64,000 bases of DNA from Massilibacteroides vaginae (GTDB taxonomy: Bacteria > Bacteroidota > Bacteroidia > Bacteroidales > Tannerellaceae): the NCBI RefSeq assembly GCF_900178525.1, contig NZ_FXDJ01000008.1:377001-441000 (forward strand), read 5' to 3'. How positions within the stretch are numbered: the first letter of the stretch is position 1; every line of letters begins with the position of its first letter. Of the stretch, positions 8,895 to 17,496 are shown piece by piece. A model generated the notes under the pieces. It was not told the origin of the DNA, did no database searches, and worked only from the letters and a program-made list of their open reading frames with translations. Position numbers and translations under genes: made by a program.

Positions 8895-9770
8895 ATGAGA
8901 ATCGGAATTATTCAACAACATAACTCGGCAGATATACCTGCCAATATAGCAAAGCTACAAGATAGTATTCGTGCCTGCGCAGATCAGGGAGCGGAACTTA
9001 TCGTACTTCAGGAATTGCATAACGGCCTTTATTTTTGCCAAACGGAAGACACCTCGTTGTTCAACCTGGCGGAATCAATACCCGGCCCCTCCACCGAATT
9101 ATTCGGTGCATTGGCAAAGGAATTAAAGGTGGTAATTGTTTTATCCTTGTTTGAGAAAAGAGCTCCGGGTTTGTATCACAACACGGCGGTGGTGCTGGAA
9201 AAAGACGGCTCAATCGCGGGCAAATACCGCAAGATGCATATTCCGGATGACCCGGCTTACTACGAAAAGTTTTATTTTACACCCGGCGATCTGGGCTTCA
9301 AACCGATCGAAACGTCTGTCGGCAAATTAGGCGTATTGGTGTGTTGGGATCAATGGTATCCCGAGGCTGCCCGCCTGATGGCAATGGCCGGCGCGGAGGT
9401 GCTGATCTATCCTACGGCTATCGGCTGGGAAAGCACAGATCCGTCTGACGAGAAACAAAGGCAGTTAGACGCCTGGGTTACCGTACAACGCGGACATGCG
9501 GTAGCAAACGGACTTCCGGTTATTGCTGTTAACAGAACGGGACACGAACCGGATCCTTCCGGACAAACAAACGGAATACAGTTTTGGGGAAATAGTTTTG
9601 TGGCCGGTCCGCAAGGCGAATTACTTACCGTGCTGCCGAATGACTCGGAGTCTGTAACTGTTTTAGACATCGACAAAGAGCGAACCGAAAATGTTCGCCG
9701 TTGGTGGCCGTTCTTTCGCGACCGCCGTATAGATGCTTTCGACGATTTAAACAAACGTTTTCTGCTTTAA
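8895..9770 (+). CDS. aguB: N-carbamoylputrescine amidase
   Basis: A 291-residue nitrilase-superfamily hydrolase that converts N-carbamoylputrescine to putrescine, CO2 and ammonia. The Glu-Lys-Cys triad is visible in LIVLQELHNGLYF, KYRKMHIPDDPAYYEKFYF and GVLVCWDQWYPEAARLMA, and the length is typical of plant/bacterial AguB. With aguA it makes a complete route from agmatine to putrescine. The 212-base gap with a repeat element between the two genes means they may not share one transcript. No arginine decarboxylase is seen nearby. Confidence 0.95.
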   Translation: MRIGIIQQHNSADIPANIAKLQDSIRACADQGAELIVLQELHNGLYFCQTEDTSLFNLAESIPGPSTELFGALAKELKVVIVLSLFEKRAPGLYHNTAVVLEKDGSIAGKYRKMHIPDDPAYYEKFYFTPGDLGFKPIETSVGKLGVLVCWDQWYPEAARLMAMAGAEVLIYPTAIGWESTDPSDEKQRQLDAWVTVQRGHAVANGLPVIAVNRTGHEPDPSGQTNGIQFWGNSFVAGPQGELLTVLPNDSESVTVLDIDKERTENVRRWWPFFRDRRIDAFDDLNKRFLL

Positions 9771-9787
9771 CATTGCAATGCGTATAT

Positions 9788-10768
9788 ATGATCGTTCATT
9801 CTCAGCAAGAAGCAATAAAATACATGAATAATAAAGGAAGGGCAGGAAAACCCTTCCTTTTTATCATCAATTTCGGGGCAAACATCATACATCTTTATGA
9901 GCCGCATGAAATTGATAAAACAAAACTAATATACAACCTGAACGGGTTTACGAACAACACCTGTTGCCGTGCGAATATACAGCCGGTTGAATGGCAAACA
10001 GAACCGATTCCTTTTCCTGTTTACGAGAAAGCGTTCAACTACGTGTCCAACCAGATTAAAGCAGGTAACTCCTACTTGCTTAATCTTACTTTTCCCACCC
10101 GAATAACAACAAACCTGACTTTAGAGTCAATTTTTCAAGCGGCTAAAGCACCGTATAAGATCTGGCTGAAAGATGAATTCGTTTGTTTTTCTCCGGAGAT
10201 ATTTGTCCGCATCAAGGATAATTGCATCCGTTCTTTTCCGATGAAAGGCACAATAGACGCGTCTTTGCCCGACGCGGAAACACAAATCCTTTCCAACAAA
10301 AAGGAAGAAGCCGAACATGCCACAATCGTTGATTTGATTCGCAATGACCTCAGCCGCGTAGCTTCAGAAGTAGAGGTAAAAAGATACCGCTACCTGGACC
10401 GGCTGATCACCAACCGGGGAGAATTGTTACAGGTGAGTTCGGAGATTGAAGGGAAATTGCCGGACAACTGGAAAGGAAGCATTGGTCATATTCTTTTTGA
10501 ACTGCTTCCGGCAGGTTCGATCAGCGGAGCTCCTAAAACAAAAACACTCGAAATAATAGAAGAAGCAGAGATCGACAGCAGGGGTTTTTACACCGGAATA
10601 AGTGGCTATTTTGACGGTGAGCAGTTAGACAGCACGGTTTTAATCCGCTTTATCGAGCAAAAAGGCGAACAGCTGCTCTTTCGTAGTGGTGGGGGAATAA
10701 CCGCGCAAAGCAATGTAGATAAGGAATACAACGAACTCAAACAAAAAGTGTATGTGCCGATTTATTGA
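9788..10768 (+). CDS. pabB: aminodeoxychorismate synthase component I
   Basis: A 326-residue chorismate-binding protein that makes 4-amino-4-deoxychorismate for folate synthesis. It is short, lacking the N-terminal half of E. coli PabB, as usual in Bacteroidota. Motifs: FPMKGTI (the PIKGT-like segment with the active-site lysine), IVDLIRNDLSRVA, PAGSISGAPKTKTLEII and DSRGFYTGISGYF. The ATG at 9788 is chosen because an earlier in-frame start at 9701 would overlap aguB by 70 bases and add a non-homologous, arginine-rich stretch. It overlaps pabC by 17 bases. Confidence 0.92.
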   Translation: MIVHSQQEAIKYMNNKGRAGKPFLFIINFGANIIHLYEPHEIDKTKLIYNLNGFTNNTCCRANIQPVEWQTEPIPFPVYEKAFNYVSNQIKAGNSYLLNLTFPTRITTNLTLESIFQAAKAPYKIWLKDEFVCFSPEIFVRIKDNCIRSFPMKGTIDASLPDAETQILSNKKEEAEHATIVDLIRNDLSRVASEVEVKRYRYLDRLITNRGELLQVSSEIEGKLPDNWKGSIGHILFELLPAGSISGAPKTKTLEIIEEAEIDSRGFYTGISGYFDGEQLDSTVLIRFIEQKGEQLLFRSGGGITAQSNVDKEYNELKQKVYVPIY

Positions 10769-11345
10769 AACCATACGTATCGAATGCGGACGCCTCTATC
10801 ATATTGAGGCACACCAACAACGAATGGATAGAACAAGAAACCACTTCTTTGCGGGTAGTAAGCCTATTGAATTAAAACAACTCCTACTTCCGGACAATTA
10901 CCACCAAAGAACTCGCTGTCGTGTGGAATATAACGCAAAAGTGCTGAACATAACATACACCCCCTACACTATTCGCCCGGTAAAAAGCCTTAGGTGTATT
11001 GAAGCCAATGATTTATTATACGACTTCAAGAAAACAGATCGCAGTGCAATAAACCATCTGTTCGACCAAAAACAAGGTGCCGACGATGTGTTAATCGTTC
11101 GCGACAACCTCCTTACGGACACATCGATCTGCAATATCGCATTGTGGGATGGAAACCGCTGGATCACGCCGGCTACACCATTACTTCAGGGCACAATGCG
11201 CGAAAAACTATTACAAGAGGGTATAATTCACTCAAAAGACATCAAAGTCGATAACCTGAAAGAGTACCTTAGGATACGGCTTTTTAATGCCATGATCGAT
11301 TTTGGAGAATTAGAATTGCCCGTTGACGCGATTCGTCTCGACTGA
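10752..11345 (+). CDS. pabC: class IV aminotransferase fold protein, probable 4-amino-4-deoxychorismate lyase
   Basis: A 197-residue fold-type IV PLP protein. Its order of motifs fits a shortened PabC: DFKKTDRSAIN carries the likely PLP lysine, DVLIVRDNLLTDTSICNIAL resembles the usual E-N-tether region, and TPLLQGTMREKLLQEG is the conserved G-T-R segment. It overlaps pabB by 17 bases, so the two are translationally coupled and PabC should release pyruvate to give p-aminobenzoate. Shorter than E. coli PabC (about 269 residues) because the N-terminal domain is compact. Confidence 0.85.
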   Translation: MCRFIETIRIECGRLYHIEAHQQRMDRTRNHFFAGSKPIELKQLLLPDNYHQRTRCRVEYNAKVLNITYTPYTIRPVKSLRCIEANDLLYDFKKTDRSAINHLFDQKQGADDVLIVRDNLLTDTSICNIALWDGNRWITPATPLLQGTMREKLLQEGIIHSKDIKVDNLKEYLRIRLFNAMIDFGELELPVDAIRLD

Positions 11346-11347
11346 AC

Positions 11348-12124
11348 TTATTCAAATCCATCCAGAAGTTCTTCCGGACTCAGCCCTTTCTGTTTTAAGA
11401 ATCCGGCAAGCGCGGTGTATTCATCTCTACGCTTTTTGTAATCGGGCATACTGATCCGTTCAATGATTTCTATCGGAAGAGGAGTCGTGGCAAAAGATTC
11501 CAAACAACCGTCATGATACCGATAAGCGGCGTCTTCGGGCATAAGCAATCGCGCCAAAATCCATTCTTTTTGGGCAGACAAATGAGCCGCCCTGATTTCT
11601 AAACAAGCATTGCAGAGCAAGGAAAAGAATCGGGAATCCACAGCAAATCCCGTGTACTCATCATCATAAAAGAATTTGTCGTATTCTTTTTCCAATTGAT
11701 CTTCAAAAAAGCGGATATGTTGTTCTTCATCATATTTGCATCTGAGCAGAAACAAGTTCTCAAAAATGCAATGCTCGCCTAACTGTTCATAATTAAGGGT
11801 AAGTATCAAATCGGGATGTGTAGTTAAACAGGTTTCGTAAGTTTCATAAAGGCGAGTGGCGTAAATATGCATCTCCGGACCGACTAACAAATTCAGGTTT
11901 TCCCTGAAAAACGGGATTTCGCCTTTACTTTCAGCAAGGGGAATGCCTTTTTTCTTTTCAAAATTGTAAATCGCCTTACGAAACAAATACAAGCCGTAAG
12001 AACACTCCGACAAGCAACTATCATTCAACCTGTTAGACAAGATCAAATTAATTTCCCGTCCAATTTCGCCAACAGAAACAGCTGCTATAAAATTTTCAAA
12101 AGAAAGGGGTACGTGCAATTTCAT
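11348..12124 (-). CDS. uncharacterised 258-residue protein
   Basis: A soluble acidic protein with no signal peptide or membrane span. I do not recognise it with confidence. The C-terminal part (KEWILARLLMPEDAAYRYHD, then ATTPLPIEIIERI) faintly recalls DUF2971-type proteins, but the remaining hallmarks are missing. It is convergent with pabC, with only two bases between the stop codons, and divergent from the DUF362 gene. Reading frame, length and clean start make it a real gene. Confidence 0.7.
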   Translation of the reverse strand: MKLHVPLSFENFIAAVSVGEIGREINLILSNRLNDSCLSECSYGLYLFRKAIYNFEKKKGIPLAESKGEIPFFRENLNLLVGPEMHIYATRLYETYETCLTTHPDLILTLNYEQLGEHCIFENLFLLRCKYDEEQHIRFFEDQLEKEYDKFFYDDEYTGFAVDSRFFSLLCNACLEIRAAHLSAQKEWILARLLMPEDAAYRYHDGCLESFATTPLPIEIIERISMPDYKKRRDEYTALAGFLKQKGLSPEELLDGFE

Positions 12125-12177
12125 ATAAATAACATTTTATGCAGGTAAAATTACTTTATTTTTTCGTGATTATGGTT

Positions 12178-12185
12178 TATCTTTG
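12178..12185 (+). promoter_or_regulatory. -7 box of the DUF362-polyferredoxin operon
   Basis: TATCTTTG matches TAnnTTTG, 34 bases upstream of the ATG at 12220. Confidence 0.55.
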
Positions 12186-12219
12186 TTCATGCTAAGTATA
12201 ATTCTAATCCATCTATAAA

Positions 12220-13152
12220 ATGAAACGACGCGATTTTCTTAAAACAAGTGCTATTGCAGGCGCCGCTCTATCTTTAAATTTCGACAATCTGCATGCTGCT
12301 CTTTCATCAAATACAATTGCTGTAGAGAAAGCACCGGATATGGTTGCTGTAATGGGAGGTGAACCCGAAGTTATGCTTGACAAAGCATTGGAAGCACTCG
12401 GTGGTATAAGTAAATATATCAAAAAAGGACAAAAGGTAGTAATCAAACCGAATATCGGCTGGGATCGCACTCCGGAATTGGCAGGTAACACAAACCCTGC
12501 ATTAGTCAAGGCTCTGGTAAAAAGATGCTTGGACGCGGGAGCTTCAAAGGTTACTGTTTTTGATCACACTTGTGATAACTGGCAAAAATGTTATGACTCA
12601 AGTGGTATTGCCGCTGCCGTAAAAGAAGCCGGTGGCATTATTATGCCCGGAAATGATGAAAAGTACTATAAACCGGTTGATCTGCCATTAGGCAAGAATC
12701 TTAAAAGCACTGCTATACATGAAGCTTTAATTGAAGCTGACGCCTGGATTAATGTGCCCGTGCTGAAAAATCATGGTGGTGCAAAACTCACCTGTGCAAT
12801 GAAAAACTATATGGGTATTGTATGGGACCGACGTTTCTTCCATCAAAATGACCTGCAACAGTGTATTGCCGATGTTTGTACATGGAATAAAAAACCTGTA
12901 TTAAATATTGTAGACGCTTATCGCATCATGCACCAAAACGGTCCGCAAGGTAAAAGCGCAGCTGATATAGCTACATTAAAATCCTTAATTATTTCTCCCA
13001 ATATTGTTGCGATAGACACAGCCGCCTTGGGTCTGTTCAATCAGGTCAAGAAGCTTGAAATGGAAGCCGTCGGACATATTGGTAAAGGCGAAGAGTTTAA
13101 ACTGGGAACAACAAGCCTGGATAAACTAACGATCAAACGTATTAAAATATAA
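12220..13152 (+). CDS. DUF362 protein with twin-arginine signal
   Basis: A 310-residue protein beginning MKRRDFLKTSAIAGAALSLN, a twin-arginine export signal. The rest is a DUF362 domain (KKGQKVVIKPNIGWDRTPEL, NVPVLKNHGGAKLTCAMKNY). DUF362 proteins are commonly linked to iron-sulfur redox proteins, and this one overlaps by one base (TAATG) the polyferredoxin gene that follows, so the two products probably act together at the periplasmic side of the inner membrane. Electron donor and acceptor are unknown. Confidence 0.88.
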   Translation: MKRRDFLKTSAIAGAALSLNFDNLHAALSSNTIAVEKAPDMVAVMGGEPEVMLDKALEALGGISKYIKKGQKVVIKPNIGWDRTPELAGNTNPALVKALVKRCLDAGASKVTVFDHTCDNWQKCYDSSGIAAAVKEAGGIIMPGNDEKYYKPVDLPLGKNLKSTAIHEALIEADAWINVPVLKNHGGAKLTCAMKNYMGIVWDRRFFHQNDLQQCIADVCTWNKKPVLNIVDAYRIMHQNGPQGKSAADIATLKSLIISPNIVAIDTAALGLFNQVKKLEMEAVGHIGKGEEFKLGTTSLDKLTIKRIKI

Positions 13153-14732
13153 TGAAACAAGGAGCTTTATTGAAGTGGTCGCGGGTAATTCTCGCGATCC
13201 TCTTTTTCTTACCTATAACTTTCTTTTTTGTAGATTTCTCGGATGTATTGCCTGACAGTTTAAGCCGTTTATTGGATTTCCAGATAATACCGGCCTTGTT
13301 GGGTGGCTTTATCGGCATTCTTGTGTTGCAGGCTGTTCTTGCTTTTCTTTTCGGACGTATTTATTGTTCTGTGCTTTGCCCGGCAGGTATATTGCAGGAT
13401 ATTATCAACCGGTTGTTTTGCATCGGAAAGAAAAAAAAGAAAGGCTCCCGTCGTTTTCTTTTCCGGAAACCATCAAATGTGTTACGGTACGGTTTGTTGG
13501 CCGTTACCGTTATTTTAGGCGTTTTTGGTTTTACCGGCCTGGTCATGTTATTAGACCCATACAGTAATTTCGGACGTATCGCAACCAACTTATTCCGTCC
13601 GGTTGTTATGTGGGGAAATAATTTAATAGCTGATCTGTTCATGAAGATGGACAACTATTCGCTTTATCATGTAACAGTAAGCACAGTAACCACTGTGGCT
13701 TTAGTTGCCGCATTCACTGCTTTGCTTTTGTTTGTGATTATGGTTGTTTTCAGAGGGCGGTTGTTCTGTAACACACTTTGCCCGGTAGGCTCTTCCTTGG
13801 GATTAATTTCCCGTTATTCTCTTTTCCGCATTACTTTTGACAAAGCCGGTTGCGTTCAGTGTGGTAAATGTGAGTATAGCTGCAAAGCTGAAGCAATTGA
13901 CGCCAAAAATATGACAGTAGACGCCTCTCGTTGTGTAACTTGTTTTAATTGTGTTAGCTCATGTTCTAAAAACGGTTTAGCTTATAAGCTGAATCCGATT
14001 TTTAAAAGCAACAAACAGGAAGCACTAACCGATCTGTCTATTGATACTTCTGCACTAAAGAAACCGAACGGAAGACGTAACTTTCTGACAACAACAGTTG
14101 CTATTGCAGGTTCAGCACCTATTGTATCCGCTTTAGCTGATAATGTAAGTACGGAGAAAGAGAAAGAAATAAAAAAATGGCCGCCGATAACACCTCCGGG
14201 ATCACTTAGTCTGGAACGTTTTAAAGATAAATGTACAGCCTGCCATCTTTGTGTGGTGCAATGCCCAAGCCATGTGCTTCGTCCTACCGGATTAGAATAT
14301 GGGTTGGACTATCTGCTTCGTCCGAGACTGGCTTATATTGACAGCTATTGCAACTATGAATGTACGGTCTGTGCAGACGTTTGTCCGACTGATGCGATCA
14401 AGCCTCTCACTAAAGAAGAAAAAATAACCACGCAAGTGGGTATTGCGAAATTCATGATTGACCTCTGCATAGTTCACACAGAAAAAACAGATTGCGGAGC
14501 CTGTTCCGAACACTGTCCTACACAAGCTGTACACATGGTTCCCTATGAAGGAACGTTAACTATTCCTAATGTAACGGAAGACTTATGTATCGGTTGTGGT
14601 GGATGTGAATCGATTTGTCCGGTACGCCCTGTCAGAGCTATCGTGATTAAGGCAAATACAGAACATCTTTTCGTTGATTTGCCCGAAGAGGAAGAAGTGA
14701 AAGAGGTGCAGATTGATGACTTCGGTTTCTAA
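13152..14732 (+). CDS. NapH-like membrane polyferredoxin fused to a NapG-like ferredoxin domain
   Basis: A 526-residue protein in two halves. Residues 1-280 have about five membrane spans with two CxxxCP motifs (YCSVLCPAG, FCNTLCPVG) and two 4Fe-4S clusters (CVQCGKCEYSC, CVTCFNCVSSC), as in NapH. Around residue 310 an internal twin-arginine-like sequence appears (GRRNFLTTTVAIAGSAPIV), followed by a NapG/MauM-like domain with four more Cys clusters (CTACHLCVVQCP, CTVCADVCP, CGACSEHCP, CIGCGGCESICP). The internal signal-like segment is the seam of a gene fusion. Probably moves electrons from quinol to the partner DUF362 protein; substrate unknown. Confidence 0.88.
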   Translation: MKQGALLKWSRVILAILFFLPITFFFVDFSDVLPDSLSRLLDFQIIPALLGGFIGILVLQAVLAFLFGRIYCSVLCPAGILQDIINRLFCIGKKKKKGSRRFLFRKPSNVLRYGLLAVTVILGVFGFTGLVMLLDPYSNFGRIATNLFRPVVMWGNNLIADLFMKMDNYSLYHVTVSTVTTVALVAAFTALLLFVIMVVFRGRLFCNTLCPVGSSLGLISRYSLFRITFDKAGCVQCGKCEYSCKAEAIDAKNMTVDASRCVTCFNCVSSCSKNGLAYKLNPIFKSNKQEALTDLSIDTSALKKPNGRRNFLTTTVAIAGSAPIVSALADNVSTEKEKEIKKWPPITPPGSLSLERFKDKCTACHLCVVQCPSHVLRPTGLEYGLDYLLRPRLAYIDSYCNYECTVCADVCPTDAIKPLTKEEKITTQVGIAKFMIDLCIVHTEKTDCGACSEHCPTQAVHMVPYEGTLTIPNVTEDLCIGCGGCESICPVRPVRAIVIKANTEHLFVDLPEEEEVKEVQIDDFGF

Positions 14733-14743
14733 AGGAAAATAGT

Positions 14744-14751
14744 TACCTTTG
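14744..14751 (+). promoter_or_regulatory. -7 box upstream of tgt
   Basis: TACCTTTG matches TAnnTTTG, 16 bases upstream of the tgt ATG. No clear -33 TTG. Confidence 0.45.
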
Positions 14752-14767
14752 TCGCAAATTTTGACGA

Positions 14768-15898
14768 ATGAAGTTTAGTTTACAAGGTAAAGATACAAAG
14801 TCAAATGCCCGTGCAGGATTGATTTCAACGGATCACGGAGATATTGAGACTCCCATTTTTATGCCGGTCGGTACGCAAGGCAGCGTAAAGGCCGTTCACA
14901 TGACAGAGTTAATTGAGGAGATAGAAGCACAGATTATTCTGGGCAACACCTATCATCTTTACTTACGCCCGGGACTGGATATATTAGAGCGAGCCGGTGG
15001 ACTTCATAAATTTAACAGCTGGAACAAACCTATCCTGACAGACAGTGGAGGTTTTCAGGTCTTTTCATTGGCAGAAATACGCAAGATACGGGAAGAAGGT
15101 GCAGAGTTTCGTTCACATATTGACGGCTCCAAGCATTTATTTACACCTGAAAAGGTGATGGATATACAACGTACTATCGGAGCAGATATCATCATGGCTT
15201 TCGATGAATGTTGTCCGGGAGATGCGGATTATGCGTACGCAAAAAATTCGCTGGCATTGACCGAACGTTGGTTAGACCGTTGCTTTACTCAATTTAATTC
15301 TACCGAGCCGAAATATGGCTATCAACAAAGCCTGTTCCCTATTGTTCAGGGTTGCATATATCCCGACTTAAGAAAACAAGCTGCGGAATTCGTTGCAAGT
15401 AAAGGAGCTGATGGCAACGCTATCGGTGGATTGGCTGTTGGCGAACCGGTCGAAAAGATGTATGAAATGATTGAACTTGTCAATGACATTCTGCCATCCG
15501 ACAAACCCCGCTATTTGATGGGCGTCGGTACTCCAATCAATTTATTAGAAGGTATTGAAAGAGGTGTAGATATGTTCGACTGTATAATGCCTACCCGCAA
15601 TGGTCGCAATGGTCAGCTCTTTACTCGATTCGGAACAATGAATATGCGAAACAAGAAATGGGCAGACGACTTCTCTCCTATCGATCCTGACGCTCATTGT
15701 TCAGTAGACACCTTATATACGAAAGCCTATTTGCACCATTTGATTAAGGTAGAAGAAATTCTCGGTCTACAAATTGCTTCAATTCATAATCTGGCGTTTT
15801 ACCTTTGGTTAGTGAAAGAAGCACGTAAGCATATTCTTGAAGGTGACTTTTCATCGTGGAAAAGCAATATGGTTATACAACTATCAAACAGATTATAA
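14768..15898 (+). CDS. tgt: queuine/preQ1 tRNA-guanine transglycosylase
   Basis: A 376-residue TIM-barrel enzyme that exchanges guanine-34 of GUN tRNAs for preQ1. Motifs: LTDSGGFQVFSL (catalytic Asp region), MAFDECCPGDADY, GGLAVGEPVEKMYE, and MFDCIMPTRNGRNGQLFT with the nucleophilic Asp. The zinc site is altered: the usual CxCxxC reads AHCSVD (residues 309-314), keeping only the middle cysteine, while the fourth-ligand His is present in ASIHNLAFYLWL. Followed after three bases by lptG, a pairing I recall from other Bacteroidales. Confidence 0.95.
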   Translation: MKFSLQGKDTKSNARAGLISTDHGDIETPIFMPVGTQGSVKAVHMTELIEEIEAQIILGNTYHLYLRPGLDILERAGGLHKFNSWNKPILTDSGGFQVFSLAEIRKIREEGAEFRSHIDGSKHLFTPEKVMDIQRTIGADIIMAFDECCPGDADYAYAKNSLALTERWLDRCFTQFNSTEPKYGYQQSLFPIVQGCIYPDLRKQAAEFVASKGADGNAIGGLAVGEPVEKMYEMIELVNDILPSDKPRYLMGVGTPINLLEGIERGVDMFDCIMPTRNGRNGQLFTRFGTMNMRNKKWADDFSPIDPDAHCSVDTLYTKAYLHHLIKVEEILGLQIASIHNLAFYLWLVKEARKHILEGDFSSWKSNMVIQLSNRL

Positions 15899-15901
15899 GT
15901 T

Positions 15902-16987
15902 ATGAAGTTGGGATTGAAGCGAATCGACTGGTACATTATCAAGCAATTTCTTGGTACTTACTTTTTTGCAATCATATTGCTCATTGCTATTTCGGTAGTG
16001 TTTGATATCAATGAGAAAATTGATAAATTCCTCAATCCGGATGTTCCACTGAAGGCGATCATATTTGATTATTATAAGAACTTTATACCTTATTTCGCCA
16101 GCATGTTTAGTCCGCTAATTACGTTTGTTGCCGTTATTTTCTTTACATCTAAACTGGCGGACAATACGGAGATCATAGCCATGCTGGCCAGTGGAATGAG
16201 TTTCAGGCGACTTATGCTTCCTTACATGACTTCGGCAGCGGTAATTACTGTCTTTACATTTATATTGAATGCGTACGTCATACCGCCGGCGAATGCCACA
16301 CGTATTGACTTTCAGAATAAATACATTAAGAACAAGAAAGAGACTTCTGCCCAAAATGTGCAATTAGAAGTTGAATCGGGTGTTATGGCCTATTTTAGCA
16401 CATTTGATTCAAGGTCAAACATGGGCTACCGCTTTTCTTTAGAGCATTTTGATGGAAAGAAATTAGTTTCACGTCTGACGGCGAAATCCATTAAATACGA
16501 TTCATTACACCAGTGGACAGTAATCGACTACATGATTCGTGATTTTGATGAGACCCGTGAACACATTACATCCGGATCACGAAAAGACACAACACTAACA
16601 ATCGTACCATCAGACTTCCTTATTTCTATAAATGATTGTGAAACAATGACCAGTCCGCAGTTGAAAACATACATAGACCGTCAGAAAAAGAGAGGTATTG
16701 CCAATATCCAGACCTTCGAAATAGAGTATCACAGACGCTATGCTTCTATAATGACGGCATTTATTCTGACACTCATTGGCGTGTCTTTGTCTTCACGTAA
16801 GATAAAAGGAGGAATGGGAATGAACATCGGAATCGGATTAGCACTCAGTTTCTCGTACATTTTATTTATGACAGTTACTTCTACATTTGCTGTCAATGGG
16901 TATGTAAGTGCTATGGTAGCCTCTTGGATTCCGAATATCCTTTACACATTTATCGCAATTTATTTATACCAGAAAGCTCCGCGATAA
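15902..16987 (+). CDS. lptG: LPS export permease of the LptF/LptG family
   Basis: A 361-residue YjgP/YjgQ permease. It starts KRIDWYIIKQFLGTYFFAI, has three membrane spans, a beta-rich periplasmic jellyroll region (about residues 130-260), and three more spans near the C-terminus (YHRRYASIMTAFILTLIGVS). It forms the inner-membrane part of the LptB2FG lipopolysaccharide extractor. The F or G assignment is by general similarity; Bacteroidota often carry separate copies. It lies three bases after tgt and is likely co-transcribed. Confidence 0.85.
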   Translation: MKLGLKRIDWYIIKQFLGTYFFAIILLIAISVVFDINEKIDKFLNPDVPLKAIIFDYYKNFIPYFASMFSPLITFVAVIFFTSKLADNTEIIAMLASGMSFRRLMLPYMTSAAVITVFTFILNAYVIPPANATRIDFQNKYIKNKKETSAQNVQLEVESGVMAYFSTFDSRSNMGYRFSLEHFDGKKLVSRLTAKSIKYDSLHQWTVIDYMIRDFDETREHITSGSRKDTTLTIVPSDFLISINDCETMTSPQLKTYIDRQKKRGIANIQTFEIEYHRRYASIMTAFILTLIGVSLSSRKIKGGMGMNIGIGLALSFSYILFMTVTSTFAVNGYVSAMVASWIPNILYTFIAIYLYQKAPR

Positions 16988-17020
16988 TCTTTTCTTATTG
17001 ATTTTGCTCTTTTTGTTTTT

Positions 17021-17494
17021 TTAGAGATCACTACCGTCAAAACCTATCGGGAGTAGCGATGCAGCACTATCTATCAGTCTCATTTTGTCGGATCCGCAAA
17101 GGAATATTTTAATTGGTGCACCGGCACGAATTTCTGTTTCAAGCATTACCTGACGGCATCCTCCGCAGGGAGAAATACCTTCAACGAGTTTTCCTCCGGT
17201 TATAGCAGCTATGGCAATAGCCCTGACAGGTACATCGGGATATTTTGCTCCGGCATAGAATAGAGTTACACGTTCGGCACAAAGTCCGGAAGGGTAAGCT
17301 GCATTTTCCTGATTAGAACCCGAAACCACCTCACCATTGGCCAATAAAACGGCTGCTCCTACATGAAAATGAGAATAGGGCGCATAAGCTTTTGACGCAG
17401 CTTCGATAGCTTCTTTATGCAACAGCTGATATTCTGCCGCCCATTCTTTTAACGGAGCGGATTTTACGATTATTCGGACTTCTTGTTCTTCCAT
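17021..17494 (-). CDS. cdd: cytidine deaminase
   Basis: A 157-residue zinc-dependent deaminase converting cytidine and deoxycytidine to uridine forms. Zinc and catalytic motif CAERVTLF and the PCGGCRQVMLE ligand pair are present, preceded by YSHFHVGAAVL and SNQENAAYPSGL. Length matches the small tetrameric type. It lies two bases downstream of the esterase gene on the same strand, so the two may be co-transcribed. Confidence 0.95.
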   Translation of the reverse strand: MEEQEVRIIVKSAPLKEWAAEYQLLHKEAIEAASKAYAPYSHFHVGAAVLLANGEVVSGSNQENAAYPSGLCAERVTLFYAGAKYPDVPVRAIAIAAITGGKLVEGISPCGGCRQVMLETEIRAGAPIKIFLCGSDKMRLIDSAASLLPIGFDGSDL

Positions 17495-17496
17495 AA

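Noticed and set aside
9701-9787. Upstream start for pabB
   Set aside because: Would overlap aguB and add an arginine-rich stretch that is simply aguB read in another frame.
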